DNA from: Belnapia mucosa
GTDB lineage: Bacteria; Pseudomonadota; Alphaproteobacteria; Acetobacterales; Acetobacteraceae
Reading direction: 5' to 3'
Length of the DNA stretch: 64,000 nt
Assembly (NCBI RefSeq): GCF_016775475.1
Contig: NZ_JAEUXJ010000012.1
Coordinates: 110,299 to 174,298, forward strand
The translations under genes were made by a program, and so were the position numbers. Under the pieces are notes generated by a model. That model was not told where the DNA came from. It did not search any database and saw nothing but the letters and a program-made list of their open reading frames with translations. Shown one piece after another: positions 1-11,102 of the stretch. Every line of letters begins with the position of its first letter. The first letter of the stretch is position 1.

Positions 1-79
1 TCGTCGAGTAATGCGACCCATTGCTCGATCTCTCGGCGTCCCAGCAGGCCATTGCCCTGGCGGTCCCGCACGGCATTTA

Positions 80-916
80 TCAATGGCTCAGCAGGCAGCA
101 TACCGGGCAGGTTGTCAGCAGGTCGCGGGTCACGCCACCGAAGACCCACTCCCGGAGCCGCGTATGGCCATAGCCACCGGCGACAACGAGATCGGCCTCC
201 AGCCGCTCCGCTGCGCGGAGCAGTTCCGCTGTAGCGCTGCGCCCGTCCCGCGTCGCAACCTCGCCCGATGCTCTGGCGCCGTGGCGGAGGAGCAGCGCCG
301 CCACGTCCGTCACATGCCGCTGTGCCAGCGTGGGATCTTCCCACTCCTCACAAGCCTCCAGGACGATGACCCGCTCCGTCCGAGCCAGCAGCGGCAGGGC
401 GTCCATCACGGCGCGCCGAGCCTCTCGGCTTTCCTTCCAGGCCACCAGGATGCGACGGCCTTCGAGCTTGGCAACGCCTTGTGGCACGACCAGGACAGGG
501 CGCCCGGCCCGCATCAGCACGTCACCCGGCTCAGCTGATTGGCGAAAGCCCGCCGGACCGGCTTCGGCGTCCCGGCCGGTGATGACCAGGTCCGCGGCCC
601 GCGCCTCCCGTGCCAGCGCATCGCCTGGGTATTCGAGGAAGGGGCGCCATTCCGCACTCGCGCCTGCGATCGTCCGGAAGCGGTCGCCTGCCGACTGCAG
701 CATGGCGCGGACGCGCTGGATCTCGTCTTCGATGATGTCGGCGACCATCACGCTTTCGCCGAAGGGCGGCCCGAAGAGCGGGCGCGCTGCGCAGGCTGCC
801 AGTCCGATCAACTGGGCGCCGAAGTCTCCGGCGAGCCCGGCAGCCAGCCGGATCCGTGCCTCGGTCCCGATGCCGGGCCCGGCGTCCACCATGAGTGCCT
901 TGTAGGCCATCGTCAT
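80..916 (-). CDS. Tandem universal stress protein (UspA family)
   Basis: A 278-residue cytoplasmic protein with two Usp-like halves. The C-terminal half ends with the family's nucleotide-binding signature: VVAGGYGHTR, then EWVFGGVTRDLL, matching G-x2-G-x9-G-(S/T). The N-terminal half shows a weaker version around ADLVITGRDAEAG. A second in-frame ATG lies two codons downstream of the chosen start, and a GGGGAGG-like ribosome site precedes it. Family members act in stress survival and often bind ATP; the substrate here is unknown. It lies tail-to-edge with the left end of the window and upstream of other stress-type genes on the same strand. Family assignment is firm, the physiological role is not. 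Confidence 0.88.
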   Translation of the reverse strand: MTMAYKALMVDAGPGIGTEARIRLAAGLAGDFGAQLIGLAACAARPLFGPPFGESVMVADIIEDEIQRVRAMLQSAGDRFRTIAGASAEWRPFLEYPGDALAREARAADLVITGRDAEAGPAGFRQSAEPGDVLMRAGRPVLVVPQGVAKLEGRRILVAWKESREARRAVMDALPLLARTERVIVLEACEEWEDPTLAQRHVTDVAALLLRHGARASGEVATRDGRSATAELLRAAERLEADLVVAGGYGHTRLREWVFGGVTRDLLTTCPVCCLLSH

Positions 917-1006
917 CCTCGCCTCCCCGCTACCTTCGCCGAGATGGCCGCAGCTTAGGCGCTTGGCGGGGACGTGCCCTGATCTGCCTCAACCGCAGAC
1001 CCGCGC

Positions 1007-1993
1007 CTACGGCGCGAGCACAAGGGCGCCCGAAACCTCTCCTGCCCGCAGGCGGGCGAGCGCGGTATTGGCCGCCTCCAGCGGCAGCACCTCGATCGCG
1101 GTGCGCACCGGCACCCGGGGCGCGAGGGCGAGGAACTCCTCACCGTCGCGCCGGGTGAGGTTGGCGACCGAGCGCAGGGTCCGCTCATGCCACAGGATGG
1201 CGTAGGGAAAGGCCGGGATCCCGCCCATGTGGATGCCGGCGCAGACCACCGTCCCGCCGCGGTCCACCGCGCGCAGCGCCGCCGGCACCAGCGCCCCGAC
1301 GGGAGCGAAGACGATCGCGGCATCCAGCGGCTCGGGCGCCGGCGCGTCAGAGGGGCCGGCCCAGGCGGCGCCCAGCCGTTGGGCAAAGGCCTCGGCGGCG
1401 GCATCGCCGGGGCGGGTGAAGGCGTAGACCTCGCGCCCCTCCCAGCGGGCAACCTGCGCGACGATATGCGCCGCGGCGCCGAAGCCGTAGAGGCCGATGC
1501 GCCGCGCATCGGGCCCAGCCAGCCGTAGCGCCCGGTAGCCGATCAGGCCGGCGCAGAGCAGCGGCGCTGCCTCGGCATCGCCATAGGCCTCCGGCAGGGC
1601 GAAGCAGAAACGCTCGTCGGCAACCGCGAGCTCGGCATAGCCACCGTCGATCTGGTAGCCGGTGAAGCGAGCCCGCTCGCAGAGGTTCTCCCGTCCGCTA
1701 CGGCAGAAGCGGCAGGCGCCGCAGGTCCAGCCCAGCCAGGGCACGCCGACCCGGGTCCCGGGCGGAAAGCGTTCGGCGCCCGGCCCCTGCGCGAGGACCC
1801 AGCCCACGATCTCATGTCCCGGCACCACTCCGTCCTTCGCGGCCGGTAGATCCCCGTCGACGACATGCAGGTCGGTCCGGCAGACGGCGCAGGCGTGAAC
1901 CTGCAGCAGCACCTGGCCCGGGCCGGGCTGCGGGTCGGCGACCATCGCGCAGCGCAGGGCCTCGCGGGGGCGGTCCAGGACCATCGCGCGCAT
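1007..1993 (-). CDS. Zinc-dependent alcohol dehydrogenase
   Basis: A 328-residue medium-chain dehydrogenase/reductase. The catalytic zinc region is visible at residues 36-45 (HACAVCRTDL) with the GHE motif (VPGHEIVG) about 20 residues on. The structural zinc lobe is CGACRFCRSGRENLC. A Rossmann glycine-rich stretch, GLYGFGAAAH, follows in the second half. The length is slightly short of the usual 340 or so. It should oxidise or reduce alcohols and aldehydes with NAD(P); the substrate cannot be read from sequence. The start is 15 bases after the stop of the upstream L,D-transpeptidase gene on the same strand, so the two are probably cotranscribed. Confidence 0.9.
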   Translation of the reverse strand: MRAMVLDRPREALRCAMVADPQPGPGQVLLQVHACAVCRTDLHVVDGDLPAAKDGVVPGHEIVGWVLAQGPGAERFPPGTRVGVPWLGWTCGACRFCRSGRENLCERARFTGYQIDGGYAELAVADERFCFALPEAYGDAEAAPLLCAGLIGYRALRLAGPDARRIGLYGFGAAAHIVAQVARWEGREVYAFTRPGDAAAEAFAQRLGAAWAGPSDAPAPEPLDAAIVFAPVGALVPAALRAVDRGGTVVCAGIHMGGIPAFPYAILWHERTLRSVANLTRRDGEEFLALAPRVPVRTAIEVLPLEAANTALARLRAGEVSGALVLAP

Positions 1994-2008
1994 CTCGCCA
2001 CCGCCTCC

Positions 2009-3109
2009 TCAGAACGTCTCCGATGAATCGACGACCACCAGGGCCCGGCCGGCGAGCGGGGTCGGCTCCCGGTCGGGCAGCAGGAGCGCACGGAATCGGC
2101 CGTCGCTGGCCGCGGCCCGCTCCTGGTCCGCGTCGAGCACGCCGTGGCGGTCGAGGAACCGGTTCATCGCGGCCGGGATTCGCACGCAACCCTTCGATGC
2201 CGGGCGGCCCAGCCGCTGCTCGAGGTAGTCCGGGTCGGTTGCGTGCAACAGGAAGCGGATCTCGCCCAACTCCTTGTCGGCACGCCAGCCCTTGCTGGCC
2301 TGTACCCAGCCGAAGTCCCAAACGCGCATGCCCTTGAGCCCGAGGCCGCGGATGTGGTTCTCGTTGAAGGTGCCTTCCGCTCGCCAGTCGAGGATGGCGT
2401 CGGTATGCAGGAAGACGCCGGTGGGCGTGATATAGTATCCGCGTCGGTTCGCCTGGCCGGTCGAGACGTAGCTGCCCCCGAGGACATCCCAGGGCCCGTC
2501 CGGACGTGCCAGCAGGATGGCCAAGGCCTGCACGCCGGGGCTGCGGTCGACGCTGACGAGCAGTTGGGGGCGGTCCAGCACCAGCCCCGCCCGTGCGACG
2601 GCGGCCTGGACCCGGGCGACCCATCCTTGCTCCTGCCATGGCCCCGGGCCGGTGGCGGACGGCACCTCCCGCGTCAGGACCTCACGCAGCCGGGCACCCT
2701 CGGCCTCGATCTCGGCCGGGGACAGGGCAGGCCCGGGCAGCACCCGGGTATCGGACCGTGCCACGGTCGCCTGCGGCACGGGCAGCGGTGGGTCGGCCGG
2801 CACGCAAGCCATGGCGGCCAGGCACCAGCCAAGAGCCAGACGCGGTCCCAAAAGAGGTTTCGCAACCTGCCCCTGGCGCGCCCGGGTGGCAGCGGGCGGG
2901 AGGACGGCCGGCGTGATCCCGGACAGGCGATGCGCTGTCAGCCCGGCGGCCGCCGGGCGCGTGCCGCGTCGCCACAGCCAAGCCTGTCCTCGGTCCATCT
3001 CATTCGCCATCGCCGTGACCTCCGCGAAGGAGCCGCCGACGCCTGCGACGCCCTGCTCCGGCCAGCCGCTCGAGCCTTCAGCCGGGCAGGAGCCTGCACC
3101 GTTGAGCAC
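2009..3109 (-). CDS. L,D-transpeptidase (YkuD domain)
   Basis: The C-terminal part carries a YkuD-type catalytic motif, HATDPDYLEQRLGRPASKGC followed by VRIP, where the Cys is the expected nucleophile and the upstream His and Arg complete the site. These enzymes make 3-3 cross-links in peptidoglycan or attach proteins to it in the periplasm. The long N-terminus is dubious. A short hydrophobic stretch, LALGWCLAAMACVPADPP, resembles a lipoprotein signal with a cleavage Cys, so the true start may be an internal TTG near base 2850 rather than the distal ATG given here. It is followed closely by the alcohol dehydrogenase gene on the same strand. Confidence 0.8.
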   Translation of the reverse strand: MLNGAGSCPAEGSSGWPEQGVAGVGGSFAEVTAMANEMDRGQAWLWRRGTRPAAAGLTAHRLSGITPAVLPPAATRARQGQVAKPLLGPRLALGWCLAAMACVPADPPLPVPQATVARSDTRVLPGPALSPAEIEAEGARLREVLTREVPSATGPGPWQEQGWVARVQAAVARAGLVLDRPQLLVSVDRSPGVQALAILLARPDGPWDVLGGSYVSTGQANRRGYYITPTGVFLHTDAILDWRAEGTFNENHIRGLGLKGMRVWDFGWVQASKGWRADKELGEIRFLLHATDPDYLEQRLGRPASKGCVRIPAAMNRFLDRHGVLDADQERAAASDGRFRALLLPDREPTPLAGRALVVVDSSETF

Positions 3110-3404
3110 CCGCCTGCACTGATCGAGGTCAATCAGGCGGCGGCGGCGCAGGACAATGCCGGTCCATAACTTCCCAGAGCGATACCGAGTAAGCGGTACC
3201 GACGGCTCATCGGCTCGCCTGGACGCTCGGCGTCAGGCGTGCTCGGCTCCCGCGTCGGCGCGACCGAAAGCCGAAGCACCGGCGGCGGCGTGCGGTGCGG
3301 TCGCTGGCGTTGCAGGAGACGGCTGGGGCCTCGCCCGATGTGCGGGACGCAGGGTGACGAAGGCCCTCGAATCCGCCTGGCCGGCTGTAGTGGAGGAGAG
3401 GGTG

Positions 3405-3851
3405 ATGCGCTTCGGTTACTCGGCTGTCCTTGTGGGCCTGTTCCTCGCGCCGGCGGCTCCGTCGCACGCACAATGGTCACCCTGGGGCGGCCCTGACAGC
3501 CCTGGCGGGCTGTTTGGGGGCAATCCGATGGAGGCAGATACCGACCGCGACCGCCGCGTGACGCATGACGAGTTCTGGCTATGGCTGCGGGGGCGCCTGG
3601 AGCACCACGACAAAGACCGCGACGGTGCGGTGGCCCAGCACGAGTTCGACATCCGCCAGGGAGCAGGCGCTACCTTCCGCGCGCTGGACGCCGACCGGGA
3701 CGGCAGGTTGACGCCAGAGGAACTCCGCCCATTGGCGGAGATGTGGTTCCGCGCCCAGGATGCGAACCGGGACGGTGCCCTGACACGCCAGGAGGTGCCG
3801 AACCGCCGGCCAAGCCCATCGGCGAACGGGCGGACGGGCGGCAACCGGTGA
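3405..3851 (+). CDS. Secreted EF-hand calcium-binding protein
   Basis: A 148-residue protein with a clear signal peptide (MRFGYSAVLVGLFLAPAAPS, cleavage near SHA-Q). Four 12-residue EF-hand loops follow: DTDRDRRVTHDE, DKDRDGAVAQHE, DADRDGRLTPEE and DANRDGALTRQE. Loops two to four have the canonical Gly at position 6, while the first has Arg there and may bind weakly. The ATG at 3405 was chosen over a longer upstream reading because GGAGGAGAGG lies 5 to 13 bases before it and the signal peptide starts exactly there. It is probably a periplasmic or exported calcium sensor or buffer; no partner is evident. Confidence 0.85.
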   Translation: MRFGYSAVLVGLFLAPAAPSHAQWSPWGGPDSPGGLFGGNPMEADTDRDRRVTHDEFWLWLRGRLEHHDKDRDGAVAQHEFDIRQGAGATFRALDADRDGRLTPEELRPLAEMWFRAQDANRDGALTRQEVPNRRPSPSANGRTGGNR

Positions 3852-4116
3852 CCTGCCCGCCTAAGCGTCGCGCCTAACGCGGCCACGGCCGCCTGTCTGC
3901 AGACACTGCGCCGATGCTTTGGCCCGGGCGAAGCCCCCTTTCGCCCGGCGTCGTCCCCATGCCCTCTTCATGGGTTGTTGTGGATCGCGCCCTAGGATGC
4001 CGCTGCCCGACCTCCGGGATCATGACCTGGATCAAAGGAGGCGCGCCGCGTCCGGGATAACCTCCTCCGGCAGGGCAGGGCCACTGCATTGCAGGGTGTC
4101 GGGAGGGGTCGGTCGC

Positions 4117-6038
<1,922 letters not shown>

Positions 6039-6039
<1 letters not shown>

Positions 6040-6488
6040 TGCGTCAGGAACCCGGCTGGGTGCTGGTGGCGGATGGCCAGCGAGCACGCGTGCTGGAACG
6101 GCCCTCGCTCGGAGCACCGTGGGAGGAACTCGAAGCTGAGGCGTGGAAGGTCTTCGATCCGCCCTCCCGCTCGCTTGGGACCGACCGGCCCGGCCGCGTG
6201 CATGAAAGCCTTGGCACCACCCGCCACGCGCTGGAACCGCGGCACGATCCGCATGAGGCGCGTAAGGTGGCCTTCGCCTCCGACCTGGCCCATCGGCTTG
6301 AGGCTGCGGCGGAGGCCAGGCGCTTCGCAAGGCTGATCCTGGTGGCACCTCCTGCCTTTCTGGGTCATCTCCGCGACGCCCTCGGCGATGGCACGCGCCA
6401 GCGGCTGAAGGGCAGCCTGGACCTCGATCTGACGAAGGCGACGCTCGCCGAGATCGTCGCCCATCTGCCGGAGCATCGGCCGGCCTGA
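6039..6488 (+). CDS. Host attachment protein family
   Basis: A 149-residue soluble protein resembling the family annotated as required for attachment to host cells. The start WVLVADGQRARVLE and the central FASDLAHRLEAAAEARRFAR, then LILVAPPAFLGHLRDAL, are typical of that family, which is distantly related to eRF1-like baeRF folds. The start overlaps the ftsH stop by one base (TGATG), implying translational coupling. The biochemical function is unknown, and the name comes from an Agrobacterium phenotype. It sits between a protease and a nuclease-like gene in a stress-type block, so a ribosome or stress role is as plausible as attachment. Confidence 0.75.
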
Positions 6489-6522
6489 CCGGCCGCGCGA
6501 TGGATACAACAACACTGTCGGG

Positions 6523-8124
6523 ATGGATGCCATGGGTATCAGCCTGAAGGTCTGTGGCGCCGCCCGAACGGTGACCGGCCTTTGCCTGCTGTTCGAAACA
6601 CCGGACGCACGCTTCCTGGTGGATTGTGGCATGTTCCAGGGCCCGAAGACGCTGAAGGCGCTGAACTACGAGCCCTTCCCCTTCGACCCGCGCGACATCG
6701 ATGCCGTATTGCTGACCCATGCCCATATCGATCACAGCGGGCTGATCCCGCGCCTGGTCAAACAGGGCTTTCGTGGCGCGGTGCATGCGACGCAGCCAAC
6801 CATAGAGCTCTGCTCCTGCATGCTGCCCGATGCGGGTCACATCCAGGAATTCGAAGTCAAGGCGCTGAACCGCCGCAACCGCCGGCGCGGCCAGGATCCG
6901 GTGCGTCCGATCTACACCGCAGCGGATGCGGAGCATGCTCTCACCGCCTTCCAGGCAGTCGCCTATGACGAATGGGTTTCGCCCATACGCGGTCTGCGTG
7001 CCCGCTGGTGGAATGCGGGCCATATGTTGGGCTCGGCTTCGATCGAGCTCGAATTCGCGCTGCCCGGGCGGGCCATGCGGGTGTTGGTGTCGGGCGATGT
7101 CGGCCCCAAGGCCACTGGCTTGCAACCGATGTCGACCGGCCCGGTGGGCGGCGTCGACCATGTCATCGTCGAATCCACCTATGGCGATGAGGATCGGCCG
7201 CTGGTCACACCGGAGGCGAGGCGTGCCGCGCTCGCCGAGGTCGTGCGCCTGGCCGCATCCCAGGGCGGCGCCCTGCTCATTCCCACCTTCGCCGTCGAGC
7301 GCGCGCAGGAAGTGGTGCTGGACCTCGTCCGCTTGATGCAAGCCAATGAGATCCCGGCCGCCGACATCCACCTCGATTCTCCCCTGGCAATCCGCGCAAG
7401 CCGCGTCTTCGAGAGAAACGCGGCGGCGTTGGACGATGGTCAGGCCATGCGTGAGGCCCTGGCCTCGCCGCGGCTGCGCTATGAGCTCGATGGCGAAGCC
7501 AGTCGGCGCATCGCGCGGCTGGAGGGTTTCCATATCGTGCTTGCCGGCAGCGGCATGTGCGAGGCCGGGCGCATCCGCCAGCATCTGAAAGCCAGGCTAT
7601 GGGACGCACGAGCAGTGGTCGCGCTGGTCGGCTTCCAGGCCATGGGGACGCTCGGCCGCTTGTTGCAGGATGGCGCGTCGCGCGTGCGCATCCAGGGCGA
7701 AACCTTCCAGGTCGCCGCACGCATCACCCGGATCGAGGGGTATTCCGCCCATGCCGATGGGCCGGAGCTTGGCCGCTGGATCGAGGCCCGAAGGCCGGTG
7801 GGCGGTGGGGTCTTCCTCGTGCATGGCGAGCCGGACGCGATCGAAGGCTTGGCCAAACGCGTGGTCGGACGTGGCATCGCACCGGATGCGGCGGTGATCC
7901 GGCCCAAGCTCGATGAGGTGTTCCGGCTGGAGCCTGGCGTGGTGCCGATGCGCGATGCGGCAGCATCGCTTCGCCGACGTGATGCCACGGACACGGTCGG
8001 CGAGCCGGATTGGCACAACCGCCGGGCCGCACTGCTCCTGAGCATCGAGGAAGCCTTGGACCGGGCTACCGACGACCAGTCACGGGCGGCACTGATCGAC
8101 CGGTTGCGCCGCGCCATGGGGTAG
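6523..8124 (+). CDS. MBL-fold beta-CASP hydrolase (CPSF73-like)
   Basis: A 533-residue metallo-beta-lactamase protein with a beta-CASP insertion, the architecture of RNA-processing nucleases. The metal-binding motif HAHIDHSG is at residues 66-73, followed by NAGHMLGSASIE and SGDVGP. The beta-CASP part has ESTYGDEDR, LIPTFAVERAQE, AGSGMCEAGRIRQHL, and near the end EGYSAHAD. All catalytic histidines look present. An alternative ATG lies three codons downstream (6532). It follows the host-attachment-type gene by 34 bases on the same strand. A likely role is RNA or nucleic acid cleavage in the cytoplasm; the substrate is not inferable. Confidence 0.88.
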   Translation: MDAMGISLKVCGAARTVTGLCLLFETPDARFLVDCGMFQGPKTLKALNYEPFPFDPRDIDAVLLTHAHIDHSGLIPRLVKQGFRGAVHATQPTIELCSCMLPDAGHIQEFEVKALNRRNRRRGQDPVRPIYTAADAEHALTAFQAVAYDEWVSPIRGLRARWWNAGHMLGSASIELEFALPGRAMRVLVSGDVGPKATGLQPMSTGPVGGVDHVIVESTYGDEDRPLVTPEARRAALAEVVRLAASQGGALLIPTFAVERAQEVVLDLVRLMQANEIPAADIHLDSPLAIRASRVFERNAAALDDGQAMREALASPRLRYELDGEASRRIARLEGFHIVLAGSGMCEAGRIRQHLKARLWDARAVVALVGFQAMGTLGRLLQDGASRVRIQGETFQVAARITRIEGYSAHADGPELGRWIEARRPVGGGVFLVHGEPDAIEGLAKRVVGRGIAPDAAVIRPKLDEVFRLEPGVVPMRDAAASLRRRDATDTVGEPDWHNRRAALLLSIEEALDRATDDQSRAALIDRLRRAMG

Positions 8125-8137
8125 CGGTGCGGTGCCG

Positions 8138-8321
8138 CGAGTCGGCGGCAAGAACGCATCGCTTGGGGAAATGATCGGCAAGCTCGCCAAGCCGGTGTCC
8201 AGGTGCCGCCAGGCTTTGCTGCAGGATACCGGCGCTGCCATCCGCTGCCTGTTCCTGGAAGCGGAGTTTCCGGCCAGCACGGCCGCGGCAATCCGCCAGG
8301 CTTATGCGAGCGAGCGGCGCT
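8138..8321 (+). pseudogene. ppsA: Phosphoenolpyruvate synthase N-terminal remnant
   Basis: One frame reads VGGKNASLGEMIGKLA, the diagnostic opening of PEP synthase. A single-base shift then gives GVQVPPGFAAGYR, the next conserved segment, and after a deletion FPASTAAAIRQAYASER matches the segment about 80 residues further on in intact enzymes. Nothing of the swivelling His domain or C-terminal catalytic domain remains. It lies directly after the MBL-fold gene and runs into the 3' end of the opposing GntR gene, so the rest was probably lost when the catabolic island arrived. Confidence 0.75.
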
Positions 8322-9044
8322 TCAGGCTTGGCTTGCGACGGCCCTGTCGAGCTGCTGTTGGACCCGCGCTGCTGAGTGCGTGAGCAGAAGCCGGGCCGCG
8401 GCCTCGGCGCCCTCGGCATCCCCCGCGGCGACGCGGTCCGCCAGCCGCCGCCAGTCCGCCGCAGACTCGGCCCGCCAATCGGCTCGCAGGAAGCTCGTGG
8501 CCTGACAGCGGATCAGCTGCCAGGTGCTGATACCCGCCAGCCGCTCGTAGACATCCGGGAGATGCCGGTTGCCACAGCCGCTCACCAGCAGCGCCTGGGC
8601 GCGCACCGAGCACGCCGCGAAGGTCTGCGGATCCGTGGCCAGGTCGGCGGCCAATCGCTCCATCTGCGCCGCCAAGTCCCGCAGCTCGGCAAGCATCACC
8701 GGCGTCGAGAGGCGGGCGCAGCGCGCCACGGCCATGCCGAGGAGGGTGGCGCGCAGCTCGAAGAGGTCAGCGACGTCCTCGCGCGAGAACTCGGCCACCC
8801 GGGCGCCGAAGCGTGGGACGCGCACCACGAAGCCCCCCTTGGCGAGGGCGATCAGCGCCTCGCGCACGGTCGCCCGGCTCACCGCATGCTGCTGCGCGAG
8901 GGTTTCCTCCTTCAGCCGGTCGCCCGCCCGCAGGCGTCCGGTCATCACCTCCGCCAGCAGCAGGTCTGCAAGGCGCTCAGGGAGGGACTTGGCGGACTTC
9001 CCCAGGGGCAAGGCCCCATCCGGGCCTAGTTCTGTCTCGTTCAT
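8322..9044 (-). CDS. GntR-family transcriptional regulator (FCD domain)
   Basis: A 240-residue regulator. The N-terminal winged helix includes LKEETLAQQHAVSRATVREA, a typical GntR recognition region. The C-terminal part is an all-helical FCD domain (FELRATLLGMAVARCARL and later helices) that binds small acids in relatives. It is divergent from the dioxygenase gene at 9163, with 118 bases between, and so is the obvious candidate regulator of that gene and the downstream binding-protein genes. The ligand is unknown; FCD regulators usually respond to substrates of the pathway they control. Confidence 0.88.
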   Translation of the reverse strand: MNETELGPDGALPLGKSAKSLPERLADLLLAEVMTGRLRAGDRLKEETLAQQHAVSRATVREALIALAKGGFVVRVPRFGARVAEFSREDVADLFELRATLLGMAVARCARLSTPVMLAELRDLAAQMERLAADLATDPQTFAACSVRAQALLVSGCGNRHLPDVYERLAGISTWQLIRCQATSFLRADWRAESAADWRRLADRVAAGDAEGAEAAARLLLTHSAARVQQQLDRAVASQA

Positions 9045-9111
9045 GCGGGCGCAGTTCTACTCCTCCTTGTGACGTGGTGCCGAGGCCCCAGGGGCGCGCA
9101 GATTCCAAAAT

Positions 9112-9135
9112 CTTGTCAGACAGTCGACATACGAC
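9112..9135. promoter_or_regulatory. Candidate GntR operator
   Basis: Two adjacent dyads lie between the divergent regulator and dioxygenase genes. TGTC-A-GACA at 9114-9122 is a perfect palindrome close to the FCD-type consensus TNGTNNNACNA (10 of 11 positions from 9113). GTCG-ACATA-CGAC at 9123-9135 follows immediately. Position and symmetry suggest autoregulation plus control of the gene at 9163; binding is inferred only. Confidence 0.5.
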
Positions 9136-9162
9136 TAGGCTCCTGCCCAGGAGAAGCTGTCC

Positions 9163-10080
9163 ATGAGCAACCTCAATATCCGCCCCCTGGGCTTCGCCGC
9201 CGGCGCCGAGGTCACCGGCCTCGACCTCTGCCAGCCACTCGCCGAGGCGGACCGCGGTGCGATCAATGACGCTTGGCTGCGCCACTTGGTCCTGGTCTTC
9301 CCCGGCCAGGACCTGACGCCGGAGCAGCAGATCGCCTTCGCCCGGAACTTTGGCGAACTCGATGATCACGCGTCGCAGGCGCCCTCGACCCTGCATCCCG
9401 AGCACCGGGAGATCCTGGTCCTGACGAACAAGCAGGTCGGGGGAAAGCCGTCCGGTACGCACAACTCCGGCCGGAACTGGCACACGGACCTGAGCTACAC
9501 GGAGCGCCCAGCCAAGGGCGCCCTGCTCTCCTGCAAGGAGAAGCCACCTGTCGGCGGTGACACGATGTGGGCGAACCTCTACCTCGCTTACGAGACGCTC
9601 AGCCCCGCGATACGCGCGCTCCTGGAGGGGCTTGAGGCCGTCCACGACGTCACGCTGATCAAGGGCATCGAGCAGCGCGACCCGGCGCTCGTGGCCGACA
9701 TGAAGCGCCGGAACCCGGCGGTCGTGCACCCGGTCATGCGAGTACACCCGGAGACCGGACGCAAGTCGCTCCTCATCGGTCAGCGCATCCGCGGCTTCGT
9801 CGGCATGTCAGACGAGGAAAGCCAAAGCCTCCTGTCTATGCTCAACACCCACGCGACCTCGCCCGAGTTCGTCTACCGGCACCGCTGGAGCGTGGGTGAC
9901 CTTGTTATGTGGGACAACCGCTGCACCTGCCACGTCGCGCTCGCCGACTTCGACCAGACGAAGCCGCGGGTCATGCACCGCTGTTCTCTGGAAGGCGAGC
10001 AGAAGACAGGGCGGATCATAACGGCCGCCGGGATGGGTGACCGAGCCTCCATGCTCCAGGCCGTCGCCGCCGTGTCCTGA
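9163..10080 (+). CDS. TauD/TfdA-family 2-oxoglutarate dioxygenase
   Basis: A 305-residue Fe(II)/2-oxoglutarate-dependent dioxygenase. The facial triad can be read as H107 and D109 (NWHTDLSY) and H257 (WDNRCTCHVALADF), with the 2-oxoglutarate-binding Arg in RVMHRCS near residue 273. The overall length and PGQDLTPEQQIAFARNFGEL region match the family. Substrates of relatives include taurine, 2,4-D and other sulfonates or ethers; this one is not determined. A Shine-Dalgarno AGGAG lies before the ATG. It is divergent from the GntR regulator and followed by two Bug binding proteins, suggesting uptake and oxidation of one class of organic acid. Confidence 0.9.
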   Translation: MSNLNIRPLGFAAGAEVTGLDLCQPLAEADRGAINDAWLRHLVLVFPGQDLTPEQQIAFARNFGELDDHASQAPSTLHPEHREILVLTNKQVGGKPSGTHNSGRNWHTDLSYTERPAKGALLSCKEKPPVGGDTMWANLYLAYETLSPAIRALLEGLEAVHDVTLIKGIEQRDPALVADMKRRNPAVVHPVMRVHPETGRKSLLIGQRIRGFVGMSDEESQSLLSMLNTHATSPEFVYRHRWSVGDLVMWDNRCTCHVALADFDQTKPRVMHRCSLEGEQKTGRIITAAGMGDRASMLQAVAAVS

Positions 10081-10127
10081 GCGGCCCGTAGAGGCCCGCC
10101 GGCGAACGCCCACGGGGAGGAAACAAC

Positions 10128-11102
10128 ATGCGGCGCATCAGAACGGTGCTCCTGCTCATCCTGTTCTCAGCTGCCATCGCAGCGCCGGCCGTTCCCCAGA
10201 CGGCGGCTTGGCCGACCCAGCCCATACGGATGGTCGTGGCCTTCCCACCGGGTGGGGCAACCGACGTGATGGCCCGTCTGCTCGCCCAGGGATTGACGGG
10301 GGAAGTCGGTCAGAACGTCATCGTCGAGAACCGTGCCGGGGCCAGCGGCATCGTTGGTTCCGAGGCTGTCGCAAAGGCCGCGCCCGACGGCTACACGCTC
10401 CTCTTCGCACCGAGCTCGCACGCCACGCTGAGTGAACTCTACCCCTCGCTGCCGTTCAGCCCTGTGCGGGACTTTACATCCATCGCGACCTTCGCGCGGA
10501 CGCCATACCTCTTTGTCGTTAGTCCGGGCGTTCCGGCGCAGTCGATGCAAGGGTTGATTGAACTCGCCCGCCGCCGCCCCGGCGAGATCGCCTATGCCTC
10601 CACCGGGATGGGGACGGCGCAGCACCTGGCCGGGGAGATCCTGCGCCGGGTCGCTGGCATCGACATCCTGCACGTTCCCTACAAGGGGAGCGGCGCGGTC
10701 CGCGCCGACCTGCTCGCCGGACGCATCCAGTCGATGTTCGACAATGTCGCGGTGATGCTCCCGTATGTCCGACGGGGTGAGGTCCGGGCCCTCGCCGTCA
10801 CCGGAGCGAAGCGGAGCCCTCTGGTACCCAACCTCCCGACCCTCCGCGAACTTGGCTTTCGGGAGGCAGAGATCGAGGGCTGGTTCGTTCTCCTCGGCCC
10901 CGCCGGTGTGCCGGATGACATTGTCCGCCGCTTGAACGCCGCCGTGAACGCGGTCCTCTCCGTACCTTCCACGGTGGAGCATCTCGCGGAACTCGGTGCC
11001 GAGCCGCTCATCGGGAAGCCCGAGGACGTGACTGCGCTGATTGCCGGCGACCGCGAGAAGTGGGGTCGTGTGATCCGCGAGGCCCAGATTCGGGTGGAAT
11101 AG
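10128..11102 (+). CDS. Bug/TctC tripartite tricarboxylate-type binding protein
   Basis: A 324-residue exported solute-binding protein. A signal peptide (LLLILFSAAIAAPAVPQTAA) precedes the family core WPTQPIRMVVAFPPGGATDV. VIVENRAGASGIVGSEAV and the FAPSSHATLSELYPSLPF region are also typical. Bug proteins normally deliver carboxylates or aromatics to a TctAB permease, but no TctA or TctB gene is in this window, so it is an orphan receptor. GGGGAGG lies seven bases before the ATG. It is 47 bases after the dioxygenase gene and probably in its operon. Confidence 0.9.
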   Translation: MRRIRTVLLLILFSAAIAAPAVPQTAAWPTQPIRMVVAFPPGGATDVMARLLAQGLTGEVGQNVIVENRAGASGIVGSEAVAKAAPDGYTLLFAPSSHATLSELYPSLPFSPVRDFTSIATFARTPYLFVVSPGVPAQSMQGLIELARRRPGEIAYASTGMGTAQHLAGEILRRVAGIDILHVPYKGSGAVRADLLAGRIQSMFDNVAVMLPYVRRGEVRALAVTGAKRSPLVPNLPTLRELGFREAEIEGWFVLLGPAGVPDDIVRRLNAAVNAVLSVPSTVEHLAELGAEPLIGKPEDVTALIAGDREKWGRVIREAQIRVE

